NCBI RefSeq assembly: GCF_010692395.1
Contig: NZ_JAAHHS010000035.1
Coordinates: 1 to 40,051 of the forward strand
Reading direction: 5' to 3'
Source of the DNA: Moorena sp. SIO3H5
Lineage (GTDB): Bacteria; Cyanobacteriota; Cyanobacteriia; Cyanobacteriales; Coleofasciculaceae
DNA: 40,051 nt
Positions 15,554-25,100 of the stretch are shown in pieces (positions within the stretch are counted from its first letter, which is position 1; every line of letters starts with the position of its first letter). The translations under genes and the position numbers were made by a program. The notes under the pieces were generated by a model. It worked only from the letters and a program-made list of their open reading frames with translations, had not been told where the DNA came from and did not search any database.

Positions 15554-18500
15554 CTATTCCATGCCTTCAATGGGTGCAAAGCCTTGTCGTTGGATATTTT
15601 CAGTAATAGTACGGGGTTCGAGGAATTGTACTAGATAATCGGGACCTCCTGCTTTTGACCCTACTCCAGACATCTTGAACCCACCAAACGGTTGCCGTGA
15701 TACAATAGCACCGGTAATATTGCGGTTGATATATAGATTACCGACCTCAAGCTCGGCTGAGGCTTGTTCTATATGGGATGGAGTACGAGAATATAAGCCT
15801 CCGGTGAGGGCATAGTTGGTATTGTTGGCTATATCAAGGGCTTCTTGGAAATTCTTTGCGGCCATTACCGCTACTACTGGACCAAAGATTTCTTCTTGGG
15901 CAATGGTGGCGTTGGGAGAAATATCCTTAAAGATCACTGGACCAATAAAGTATCCGGTGTCAGGTGCTGGCATTTCTAATGCTACCTTAGCTTCCTGACG
16001 TCCTTTTTCAAGGTACTCTCGAATGCGATCGCGTGAAGTAGCATCTATGACTGGACCGACCTGGGTACTTGGTGCTTCTGCTGGCCCAATGTTAAGCGAT
16101 CGCGTTGCTTCAACTAGCCGTTTTAGGAAGCTCTCATACACTGGCTCCAACACAATTACTCGGGAGCAAGCGGAACACTTCTGACCACTGTAGCCAAATG
16201 CTGATTTGACGACTCCAGCTACGGCTTGGTCGAGGTCAGCACTTTCATCTACGATAATTCCATTCTTACCTCCCATCTCAGCAATGACTCGCTTGAGATG
16301 TTTTTGACCTGGTTGCAGGATGGCGGCATCGGCGTAGATACGACAACCGACTTCTTGGGAACCGGTAAAGGCAATTAGATGGATATCGGGATGCTTGACC
16401 ATATGGGCACCGACGGTTGAGCCTTTGCCTGGAACGAATTGAAATACTCCTTTGGGTATCCCGGCTTCTACTAAAATTTCAGCTATTTTCGCGGCAATCA
16501 CTGAGGAATTTGCTGCGGGTTTGAGTAGCGTACAGTTTCCTGCCACTAGGGCTGCTACAGTCATGCCTGTAGTAATAGCCATGGGGAAGTTCCAGGGAGA
16601 AATTACTAGAGCAATACCTCGGGGTTGATAGACATAGCGATTGGTTTCTCCAGCAATGTCGTAGTTATATCCATCGCTGAGCCGTTCCATTTCTGATGCG
16701 TAGTAATAACAGAAGTCAATCGCTTCGGAGACTTCTCCATCCGCTTCTCGTAATGGTTTGCCAACTTCCAGACAGACCCATGCTGATAATTCAGCACGGC
16801 GTTGTTCCATCAAGTCTCCTGCTTTACGTAAAATAGCAGCACGTTCCCTTGCAGGTGTACGTCGCCAACTGGGAAATACTGCTTTAGCTTTTGCGATCGC
16901 TAATTCTGCTTGTTCTACAGAAATTAATCCAATTTTCCCGATCACTTCACTACCGTTAGAGGGATTAACCGAATCTACTGTGTCTGTTGTAGACTGATAT
17001 TCCCCATTGATTAAGGGTAAATAGGTCTTACCCAGTTGTTGGCGAACGGTAAGTAAGGCTTGTGTGGCTTTTTCTCTGGCGTCTAGCTGAGCATAGTCTG
17101 TATTTGCAGCATTGATGAATGGGTTAGCAGGTTGAAGGTTTGAAGGTTTAAGGTTGGAAGGTTTAAGGTTTGAAGGTTGTTCGCCTTTGGCGTTCCCGTA
17201 GGCTAGGTTAGCAGGTTGTGAACTTTCAACTTTCAACTGGCCAACCTGCAACGGTTCGTTATTCAACTTTCCAACATTCAACGTGCCAACATTCAACTGT
17301 TCCTGTAACTGTTGTGGTGGTGCAATCAATTCCTCTACGGGTCTATCTTCTAAGCTTTGTCGTAGGAAGGAACTATTTGCGGTATTTTCCAATAGCCGCC
17401 GAATCAGGTAAGCCATTCCTGGCAGGAGCTCTCCATAGGGTGCATAAACCCTGACCCGATGACCGTGATTGACTAAGGCTTTGGCGATTTGGTCTCCCAT
17501 GCCGTAGAGGACTTGCATCTCAAAGCAGCGACGGGGGATATTGAGATTTTCAGCAATTGCGATCGCATAAGCTTGGGAGCGCACGTTATGGGAACCGATA
17601 GCGCTATAGACATACTCGTAGTTTTCTAGCAGCAGCTTGGTGATACGCTCAAAATTGGCATCTGTGGCGGCTTTCTGGTTATATACTGGTTGGGGCCAAT
17701 GGTTTTGCAGTGATGTTATCGTCTCTTGGTCCCAATAGGCTCCTTTGACCAAGCGTACCGTTACTGGATTACCCCGCTGTTTTGCCCAGGCAATCAAGTC
17801 TTGACAATCTTGTTCCGAGTCTCGCAGATAGGCTTGCATGGTAACACCGATATCGGTGCGTGAGCGAAACTCTTCTTCCATTAACAAGTCTTTGAGTATG
17901 GAGAAAGTAATGTCTTTGTACTCATACTGCTCCATATCAAAATGAACCGCCGCTCCCAATTCTTTGGCACGGCGGAGCAATTTGCGGATGCGATCGCACA
18001 CCCGTTCTTGACTACCCTGAGGATCAAGAGAATCAAATTGAGAGTAGAATGCTGTTAGTTTAACCGATACTTGGACTAATGGCAAGGGTTTACCATCAGC
18101 AACGTCAATTTCCTTTACCTTAGACCACTGTTTAGCTGCCTCAGAGAGTTGTTCGATCAGTTGTAGATAGCGGTCTAGGTAAGACTGAGCCTCTACTTCT
18201 GTAATTACGGCTTCCCCTAATAAATCTAGGGTAAATGCCATCTTCTGGTTTCGCAGGCGTTTAATGGTTTTAAGAGCCTGGTTGAGATTTTCCCCAGCAA
18301 TATACTTTTGGGCTAGGGTGGCTACAGCAGCAGATATGCTTTTCGCTGCCAGTTGTCCTGGTATGGAGTCAGGATTGGTGAAATTGAGCATTCCCTTCAG
18401 GGCAGCAGGCAGTTCTACTGACTCATCCCCTAGGTATTCTTGAAAGTGACGAGCAACTTCCGTTTGGCTACGCAGTGCCGGTAGGGTATCGATGAAGCGA

Positions 18501-18679
18501 AATAACTGCACCCGTAGTCCTGGATTACTCATTGCCCAGGCTAGTAACTTATCATCCCAACGCATTTGGTCTCGCATTTGGGCAAGCAAGGAACCTTTCT
18601 CCCGAGTTGCGGCTAGAAGTTCTCTGGCAATTTCCTGAGTTTTAGCTTCGTAAGTGCTTTTGGGGATTTCTATAACCAC
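15554..18679 (-). CDS. putA: Bifunctional proline dehydrogenase / glutamate semialdehyde dehydrogenase
   Basis: 1041 residues. The proline dehydrogenase barrel (about 60-440) shows VSVKLTAFYSQFD, the FAD/substrate segment VRLVKGAYWDQE and RRCFEMQVLYGMGDQIAKAL. The aldehyde dehydrogenase domain (about 535-1030) shows SPWNFPMAITTGM, FTGSQEVG, EMGGKNGII and the catalytic Cys in SGQKCSACSRV, ending with the family's PFGGFKMSG. It oxidises proline to P5C and on to glutamate. The protein is some 50 residues longer than usual because the interdomain linker (about 458-521, DNA 17115-17305) is built of translated tandem repeats (LNVGTLNVGKLNN, PSNLKPSNLKPSNLQ) plus a GTTCGC-type palindrome (near 17179). 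The N-terminal DNA-binding domain of enterobacterial PutA is absent. Confidence 0.95.
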   Translation of the reverse strand: MVIEIPKSTYEAKTQEIARELLAATREKGSLLAQMRDQMRWDDKLLAWAMSNPGLRVQLFRFIDTLPALRSQTEVARHFQEYLGDESVELPAALKGMLNFTNPDSIPGQLAAKSISAAVATLAQKYIAGENLNQALKTIKRLRNQKMAFTLDLLGEAVITEVEAQSYLDRYLQLIEQLSEAAKQWSKVKEIDVADGKPLPLVQVSVKLTAFYSQFDSLDPQGSQERVCDRIRKLLRRAKELGAAVHFDMEQYEYKDITFSILKDLLMEEEFRSRTDIGVTMQAYLRDSEQDCQDLIAWAKQRGNPVTVRLVKGAYWDQETITSLQNHWPQPVYNQKAATDANFERITKLLLENYEYVYSAIGSHNVRSQAYAIAIAENLNIPRRCFEMQVLYGMGDQIAKALVNHGHRVRVYAPYGELLPGMAYLIRRLLENTANSSFLRQSLEDRPVEELIAPPQQLQEQLNVGTLNVGKLNNEPLQVGQLKVESSQPANLAYGNAKGEQPSNLKPSNLKPSNLQPANPFINAANTDYAQLDAREKATQALLTVRQQLGKTYLPLINGEYQSTTDTVDSVNPSNGSEVIGKIGLISVEQAELAIAKAKAVFPSWRRTPARERAAILRKAGDLMEQRRAELSAWVCLEVGKPLREADGEVSEAIDFCYYYASEMERLSDGYNYDIAGETNRYVYQPRGIALVISPWNFPMAITTGMTVAALVAGNCTLLKPAANSSVIAAKIAEILVEAGIPKGVFQFVPGKGSTVGAHMVKHPDIHLIAFTGSQEVGCRIYADAAILQPGQKHLKRVIAEMGGKNGIIVDESADLDQAVAGVVKSAFGYSGQKCSACSRVIVLEPVYESFLKRLVEATRSLNIGPAEAPSTQVGPVIDATSRDRIREYLEKGRQEAKVALEMPAPDTGYFIGPVIFKDISPNATIAQEEIFGPVVAVMAAKNFQEALDIANNTNYALTGGLYSRTPSHIEQASAELEVGNLYINRNITGAIVSRQPFGGFKMSGVGSKAGGPDYLVQFLEPRTITENIQRQGFAPIEGME
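17115..17305. repeat. Heptamer repeats and palindrome inside the putA linker
   Basis: Short tandem units such as GAAGGTTTAAGGTTGGAAGG and AACATTCAACGTGCCAACAT make up the linker between the two catalytic domains, with a GTTCGCCTTTGGCG palindrome in the middle. The same word family (GTTGAATGTTGAATG) occurs as a purely intergenic array at 34945-35035. Confidence 0.85.
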
Positions 18680-19029
<350 letters not shown>

Positions 19030-19506
19030 TCACTTTTCGACAGTCACTATGGATAAAACGTGATAGCCATCACCTTGGGGCAGACATTGCCCATCTACAT
19101 CTAGGGGACAAGCGGTTTCTTCAGGGGAAGGACGGGTGCCGTCACGATATACGGCTGTTATCTCAACTTGTTGATTGTGAAAGGATTGTAATTGCTGATC
19201 GGAAACGTTTTTAGAAGCACGCAGTAGTAACCGACGGGGATTTTGAGGGTTAGTAATTAGAAAAAACTTATCTCCCCGATAGGCTCTAACTGACCTAACG
19301 GGAGGAATAGCTTCATAAATTAATTTTCCCTGGATTTGTTGTGGTTTTGATTCCTTTAAGTTATCAGATGTCATTTCAGATGTAATTGGGGAGTTAGGGG
19401 AAACAGAAGAATTATTGCTATCTCCATCAGCAGTACAACTCGCCATACACAGGGTACTGACTAAGGTTCCAATCCAGAAAACTTGTCTTAACCGTTGAGT
19501 CAACAT
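19030..19506 (-). CDS. Putative secreted lipoprotein of unknown function
   Basis: 158 residues. An N-terminal signal peptide RLRQVFWIGTLVSTLCMASC ends in a lipobox-like MASC (Cys at about 24), predicting lipid attachment after export; M at -3 is slightly off consensus. The mature part begins with a Ser/Asn-rich spacer and has a compact beta-rich segment (KLIYEAIPPVRSVRAYRGDK, then FFLITNPQNPRRLLLRASKN) and two Cys (about 133 and 140) near the end that may form a disulfide. No family recognised. It is separated from putA by a repeat array, so is probably transcribed alone. Confidence 0.6.
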   Translation of the reverse strand: MLTQRLRQVFWIGTLVSTLCMASCTADGDSNNSSVSPNSPITSEMTSDNLKESKPQQIQGKLIYEAIPPVRSVRAYRGDKFFLITNPQNPRRLLLRASKNVSDQQLQSFHNQQVEITAVYRDGTRPSPEETACPLDVDGQCLPQGDGYHVLSIVTVEK

Positions 19507-19800
19507 TAGTGGGAAAAAAGCTAGTGGTGATGTAAGCAGTCAGCGGTCAGCGGTCAGCGGTCAGCAGTCAGTGGTCAGCTTATTTGATTCAAAAGTAGCT
19601 CAAGCACCGTGGCACAGGCTTCCAGCCTGTGAGCTAACCCATAAGCTGATAGCACCTCAAGTAGCGTGTGCGTAGCACATAGGCTGATGGCTAATGGCTA
19701 ATGGCTGATAGCACCTCAAGTAGCGTGCGCCTAGCACATAGGCTGATAGCTAATGGCTGATAGCTGATAGCTGATAGAAAAGCCGGGATTGATTATCGTG
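19507..19800. repeat. Heptamer repeat region
   Basis: Consists of CAGCGGT/CAGTCAG units (about 19538-19580), a GGCTTCCAGCCTGTG hairpin-like word, two copies of CTCAAGTAGCGTGTGCGTAG (near 19654 and 19715) and CTGATAG/CTAATGG heptamers. No gene is visible. Confidence 0.8.
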
Positions 19801-19845
19801 ATATTTTTGGCATTATGGAAGTAACTCCTATTTAGGTGGGAGGAA

Positions 19846-19887
19846 AACCGCGCTGGTCGGTTTTTAACGAGTGCAACCAGCGCGGTT
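19846..19887 (-). terminator. Strong hairpin, possible terminator of the vapC-like gene
   Basis: AACCGCGCTGGT (19846-19857) pairs perfectly with ACCAGCGCGGTT (19876-19887) around an 18-nt loop. On the minus strand the stem is followed by TTTTCC, weakly terminator-like, 168 nt after the end of the PIN-domain gene. It could also be another structured repeat. Confidence 0.4.
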
Positions 19888-20054
19888 ATTAGTATCGGTG
19901 TTTACTTTCTATAGTATAGATAAATCATCGGAAAATTGCAAGGAGTAATGGTTAATATTTACAATTATTTACACTTACTAATATTTGCCAGTTATAGACT
20001 CACTTATGTGTATTTTTTCGGTTTTTTTGTTGATTTTATTTAAGGTTATTTGTA

Positions 20055-20504
20055 TTACTTCCAGCACTCTAATTTGAGATTCCTGACTTTATTCATTTTC
20101 CGATAATCTCTATCTTCTGAAACAATAATTAAATTATGTTGTATGGCTGTGCAAGCTATCCATAAATCGTTGATGCGTACTCCGGCATCCTTGATGTTAA
20201 ATTTTCTACGCTTGGCTTTGTCTTGGGGAGCAAAATTGGCAAATATTTCAGCATGAAACTTGCCATAAATTTTAGAAGTTTCTTGGTCTATGGGATAAAT
20301 TTTCAAGCGGCTGACAAAATCCTCTATCAATGCTAAGTTTTCCTGTATTCTTTGGGATTTATCAGCCATAGTTAGTAATTCACCGTAAATAATAGTGTTG
20401 ATAGCTAATTCTGTATCTGGCATAAGTGACTCTAATTTTTGGATGACTCGGTAATCTTTTTGAATAAGCACAAAACTACAGTGGTTAGTGTCTAGTAAAT
20501 ACAC
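20055..20504 (-). CDS. VapC-like PIN-domain ribonuclease
   Basis: 149 residues. The first acidic site is MYLLDTNHCSFVL (Asp at 5), then VIQKLESLMPDTELAINTIIYGELL (Glu at about 43), then RINDLWIACTAIQHNLIIVSEDRDYRKM with Asp at about 112 and 131. These match the PIN acidic quartet of VapC-type tRNA/RNA nucleases. It starts 16 nt after the TPR gene and is surely co-transcribed with it. A normal vapB antitoxin is not seen directly upstream; either antitoxin control was lost or the upstream gene plays that part, which is speculation. Confidence 0.8.
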   Translation of the reverse strand: MYLLDTNHCSFVLIQKDYRVIQKLESLMPDTELAINTIIYGELLTMADKSQRIQENLALIEDFVSRLKIYPIDQETSKIYGKFHAEIFANFAPQDKAKRRKFNIKDAGVRINDLWIACTAIQHNLIIVSEDRDYRKMNKVRNLKLECWK

Positions 20505-20520
20505 ATAATATTTCCTCTAT

Positions 20521-21639
20521 TTATTCCCTAACTCGGTTGACATAGTCCAAAGACTCTTCAAAGTCATCTCCAGCCCAAGTTGGTGCAGTTTTTAGCCAAT
20601 CTAAAAGGTTTGTAACTGGATACTTTTGATGAGATAGTTGATAATTGTCAAGCTGCCACAAAATTCCCCTTGCTGTATTTCTGATATCAATAAGATAGTT
20701 TTTGGCTGCTTCTGGAAGCTCATTTTGTTCAGATTCCAGGGCAGGAGCTTGCAAAATTGCGATTAATCTACGTTTAAGACGTTCTAGATAGTCCTTAGAG
20801 AAGTCAACAATATTCTTTTCCAGGACTGCTGATAATCTAGATAGTCCTGTGTAAAGACTACTGAATTTATTAACAGTATTGATTTTAAGTGCTCGTTCAA
20901 AAGCCTGCTGTGCTTGATCTAATTTACCCTGTTGTTGGAGCACTTCTCCTAAATGCTTCAATCCCATAGCAAGTAATGATTGGTTATCGAGGATTTCAGC
21001 AATTTCAAGTGCTCGTTCAAAAGCCTGGTGTGCTTGATCTAATTTCCCCTGTTGTTGGAGCACTTCTCCTAAACCGTTCCAGCCAATGGCAAGTAATGAT
21101 TGATTATTGAGGGCTTCAGCAATTTCAAGTGCTCGTTCAAAAGCCTGGTGTGCTTGATCTAATTTCCCCTGTTGTTGGAGCAATCCTCCTAAACGATTCC
21201 ACCCCATAGCAAGTAATGATTGATTATTGATGCTTTGAGCAATTTCAAGTGTTCGTTCAAAAGCCTGGTGTGCTTGATCTAATTTCCCCTGTTGTTGGAG
21301 CAATTCTCCTAAATGATTCCACCCCATAGCAAGTAATGATTGATTATCGATGGTTTCGGCGGTTGCGATTTGATCATTTAGTTCAAATTCATCTCCCAGA
21401 TCTGTCATTAAAGGCTGAACTTCTTGTTCATAAAAAATGGCCGCCAAAATCTCTGCTAAAGTCATTGTTGCGATAATTGTAACGAAATCATGCAATCTTT
21501 CCTGTTGTTCAGAAAATTCTTCTTGATTAGATTGCTGCAGTTTCATAAGTTTTGACTCGATTATCGCTAAATCATCGATAATCAAGTGCTGGTTATCTAG
21601 AACTAATTTAGTTGATTCTTCTTCTGGTAAGATTAGCAT
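20521..21639 (-). CDS. TPR-repeat protein with nearly identical 40-residue repeats
   Basis: 372 residues. A charged helical N-terminus (about 1-95, no membrane segment) is followed by four and a half kinesin-light-chain-type tetratricopeptide repeats of 40 residues (about 95-270; consensus MGWNHLGELLQQQGKLDQAH with QAFERALEIAEALNNQSLLA). At DNA level the 120-bp units (about 20880-21360) are nearly identical, implying recent expansion or gene conversion. The C-terminal 100 residues are helical with no recognised fold. TPRs mediate protein contacts. Co-transcribed with the PIN-domain gene and divergent from the NB-ARC locus. Confidence 0.8.
   Translation of the reverse strand: MLILPEEESTKLVLDNQHLIIDDLAIIESKLMKLQQSNQEEFSEQQERLHDFVTIIATMTLAEILAAIFYEQEVQPLMTDLGDEFELNDQIATAETIDNQSLLAMGWNHLGELLQQQGKLDQAHQAFERTLEIAQSINNQSLLAMGWNRLGGLLQQQGKLDQAHQAFERALEIAEALNNQSLLAIGWNGLGEVLQQQGKLDQAHQAFERALEIAEILDNQSLLAMGLKHLGEVLQQQGKLDQAQQAFERALKINTVNKFSSLYTGLSRLSAVLEKNIVDFSKDYLERLKRRLIAILQAPALESEQNELPEAAKNYLIDIRNTARGILWQLDNYQLSHQKYPVTNLLDWLKTAPTWAGDDFEESLDYVNRVRE
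20880..21360. repeat. Four 120-bp tandem repeats coding for TPRs
   Basis: Each unit contains TCAAGTGCTCGTTCAAAAGC and TAATTTCCCCTGTTGTTGGA at the same phase, 120 nt apart. Differences between units are few and mostly in the loop between helices. Confidence 0.9.
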
Positions 21640-21750
21640 TATTTAAACTACCTTGACTAAGATAATACAAATTTATTATAGCATTTTCCTGCTCCCGACT
21701 CCCGACTTCCGACTCCCTAAAAAAATCCACCTCATCCAATTGAAAAATAC

Positions 21751-21756
21751 TATAAT
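21751..21756 (+). promoter_or_regulatory. Possible -10 box for the NB-ARC locus
   Basis: TATAAT stands 32 nt before the ATG of the companion pseudogene in the divergent spacer; no good -35 is visible, so support is weak. Confidence 0.3.
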
Positions 21757-21787
21757 AAACAGAGACTGTGAGTAATCTCGTTCAACT

Positions 21788-22088
21788 ATGGAACCATTAG
21801 CTGCTGCCGTTTTCGCTATTGCTACTGTGCTCGCCACTAAAGCCTTAGAAAAAATTGGGTAAAATATTGGGCAAGTTGTCTCGGACAATACTAGCCAGTT
21901 TGTGGAATTTCTGAGAAAACAGTCTCCAGATACAGTAACTGCGTTCGCTAGCCAACGCCCTTCGGGCTAATCGCAAAAGCTCCAGACAACCTCTTGATTA
22001 TGCCGAAGTGGTATTGGCAGTGGAAGCAGCACCTAAGAAAAATTCGGAAGTTCTCCAAAGTATCGAGCATTTAATAACTACTGTTTAA
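21788..22088 (+). pseudogene. Broken small companion gene of the NB-ARC protein
   Basis: Begins MEPLAAAVFAIATVLATKAL-EKIG, then TAA at 21860-21862. The same frame continues NIGQVVSDNTSQFVEFLRKQ and SPDTVTAFASQRPSG, another stop inside a GTTCGCTAGCCAACGCCCTT palindromic repeat (about 21942-21975), and after a frame change QPLDYAEVVLAVEAA ... ITTV, stop. I recall the intact form ('MEPxTTAALAIATLVATKALEK...QPLDYGQAVLEVEAA') as a small membrane-helix protein often directly upstream of cyanobacterial STAND/effector genes. Here it has one nonsense codon and one repeat insertion. It ends 18 nt before the NB-ARC start codon. Confidence 0.8.
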
Positions 22089-22106
22089 AATTACAACATT
22101 GAGAAT

Positions 22107-25100
22107 ATGAATAACCAAACTCGATTCAATCAAGCTCCCCCACTACCTCCGTATTATGTGGAACGCCCGGAAGTAAGCGAACCACTAAAACAAATCCTTT
22201 TATCCCAAGAAACTGCTCAAGCTGGAACTGTAGTAGTTAGTGCTATCTATGGCTTAGGAGGAATTGGGAAATCCACTTTAGCTGCTGCTTTAGCCCATGA
22301 CCAGGAGGTTCAATCCCATTTTACTGATGGAATTTTTTGGGCAACCTTAGGTCAGCAACCTGATATCTTATCCTTTCTAAGTAGCTGGTTACAGCAATTA
22401 GGAGATTATGACTTTAAAGCGATTAACATTGATAGCGCTTCTTTACAATTAAGAACCTTATTATCCGATAAAAAAGCGTTACTAGTAGTGGATGATGTTT
22501 GGCATCCTGACCATGTTGAACCCTTTCGAGTGGCTGGGGATGGCTGTCGGGTTTTAGTAACTACAAGAGAAGCCCAGCTTGAAGGTGCTATTCCCTATGA
22601 TTTAGACGTGATGACTCCCAATCAATCCTTGGAGTTATTAACCGCTTGTTTCAACAACGAGTTAACTGATCAAGAACTGGACTATGCTGAAACATTAGCC
22701 AAAACTGTCGGCTACTTACCCCTAGCATTAGAATTAGCTGCTGCCCAAGTTAGGGATGGATTATCTTGGCAGGAGTTACTGGGTGAGTTAGAAGATTTAA
22801 TTGTTGGTGTAGAAGCTTTAGATCGATTGAAAGCAGAGGAAGAGCCAAGTGACGCTAAGCGCAAAAACTACAGTCTAGTGGCTTCCTTTAATCTCAGTTT
22901 AAAGGGATTATTCGACGACGATAGATTGAAAAACTTTGCTTGGTTAGGGATACTGCCGGAGGATGTCACCATTACTGAATCCATGGCGACTACGTTATGG
23001 GACTGTAATTTAGTTGAAGCCAAAGATACGTTAAGATACTTACGACAAAAAGCGTTATTACTACCAGGGTTATCTACTACACCAGAAACTAACTATCGCC
23101 TCCATGATTTGTTACATGATTTAGCCCGTAGTCTGGTTCAAGCAGAGCTAGGATTATCTATTACTGAAGCCCATCAACAATTATTAGAACGTTATCAAAC
23201 TAAGACCGAAAAGGGATTATGGCATACCTTACCCGATGATGGTTATATCTATAACCACTTAATCTGGCACCTAGAGAAAGCCAAAAAAATTAATGACATT
23301 CATCAACTCCTGACAGAAGAAACGCCAGCAGGAGATAACGGTTGGTATTGGCAGTGTGAGAGACAGGGAAAAACTGCTAATTTTATCAAGGATGTATCGA
23401 GAGCTTGGGCAATAGCAGCAGCTAATTTTACAGAAAATCCTACAGAATCGATTAGTTTACAGTGTCGGTATGCTCTGATTACCACATCCCTCAATAGCTT
23501 GGCTGGAAATATTGGTCCAAAGTTAATGGCAGCATTACTGGAGAATAATATCTGGACCCCAGCTCAGGCACTAGCTTATGTGCGACAGAATAAAGATTCT
23601 AGTAGTCAAGTAAGGGGTTTGGAGGGAATTAGTGAGTATCTTCCCCCTTCTTTATTATCGGAAGCTTTAGAGGTTGCTAGAGCCATTCGCAATAGATACC
23701 ACCAAGCTAATGCCTTAATAGCTTTAGCCCCCCATTTTCCAGAAGTGTTACCAGAAACCTTAGATTGCGTCAGAAGGATTGGGGATGAATACTACCGAGC
23801 TTTAGCCTTTAGAGCCTTAGTCCCCCACTTACCTCATGTGTTGTTACCCCAAGCCTTAGATTCCGCCAAAGCCTTTGAGAATGGAAACCAGCGAGCAATA
23901 GCCTTAAGAGCCTTAGCCCCCCACTTACCTCATGTGTTGTTACCCCAAGCCTTAGATTCCGCCAAAGCCTTTGAGAATGGAAACCAGCGAGCAATAGCCT
24001 TAAGAGCCTTAGCCCCCCACTTCCCGGAAGTATTACCAGAAGCCCTAGATTTCGCCAGAGCCATTCGGGATGAATCAGACCGAGTCGATGCCTTAGGAGC
24101 CTTAGCTGTTCACTTTCCGGAAGTGTTACCCGAAGCCTTAGATTCCGCCAGAGCCATTCGGGATGAAGCAGACCGAGTCGATGCCTTAGGAGCCTTAGCT
24201 GTTCACTTTCCGGAAGTGTTACCAGAAGCCTTAGATGGTGCCAGAGCCCTTGGGAATGAACAAGACCACGCCGATAGCTTAGGGAATGCATACAAGCAAA
24301 TCTATCTCATTGAATTAAAATTTAACCACAATATAGACTTACGGGAGCGACACAAGCGAAGAGCAAAAGTCTTAAATAACTTAGCCCCCGACTTACCGGA
24401 AGTATTCTTACCCCAAGCCTTAGAGGTTGCCAAGGGGGTTCGGGATGAATACTGGCGAGCCGATGCCTTAATCGCCTTAACTGCCCACTTCCCGGAAGTG
24501 TTACCAGAAGCCTTAAATGCTGCCAAAGCCATTCAGGATGAAGAATACCGAGAGGAGGCCTTAAAAGAGTTAGCCTCCCATTTACCGGAAGTGTTGTTAC
24601 ACCAAGCCTTAGATTACGCCAGAGGCCTTGGGGATGAACAAGACCGAGCTGAGGCTTTAATCCTCTTTGTCTTCGACTTACCGGAAGTGTTCTTAGACAA
24701 AGAAGTCTTACGTTACGTCACAGGGATTGGGCATGAATACTTGCAACGCTATGCCTTAATCGGCTTAGTCCCTCACTTCCCTGAATTGTTACCAGAAACC
24801 TTAGATTACTTCAGAGCCCTTGAGTCTGAATCCGAGCGAGCCGAGGCCTTAATCGCCTTAGCCCCCCACTTCCCCCAAGGGTTATTACCAGAAGCCTTAG
24901 ATTACTTCAGAGCCCTTGAGTCTGAATCCAAGGGAGCCGGTGGCTTAATCGCCTTAGCCCTCCACTTCTCTGAATTGTTACCAGAAGCCTTAGATTGCGC
25001 CAAAGCCATTCGGGATCAAAACCAGCGAGCTGATGTCTTAATCGCCTTAGCCCCTTACTTACCGGAACTTTTACCCCAAGCCTTAGACCTTGCCAGAGGG

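Noticed and set aside
23809..24291. 160-residue minus-strand frame rich in Leu/Arg
   Set aside because: It is the antisense shadow of the NB-ARC repeat region, and its periodicity is that of the real gene.
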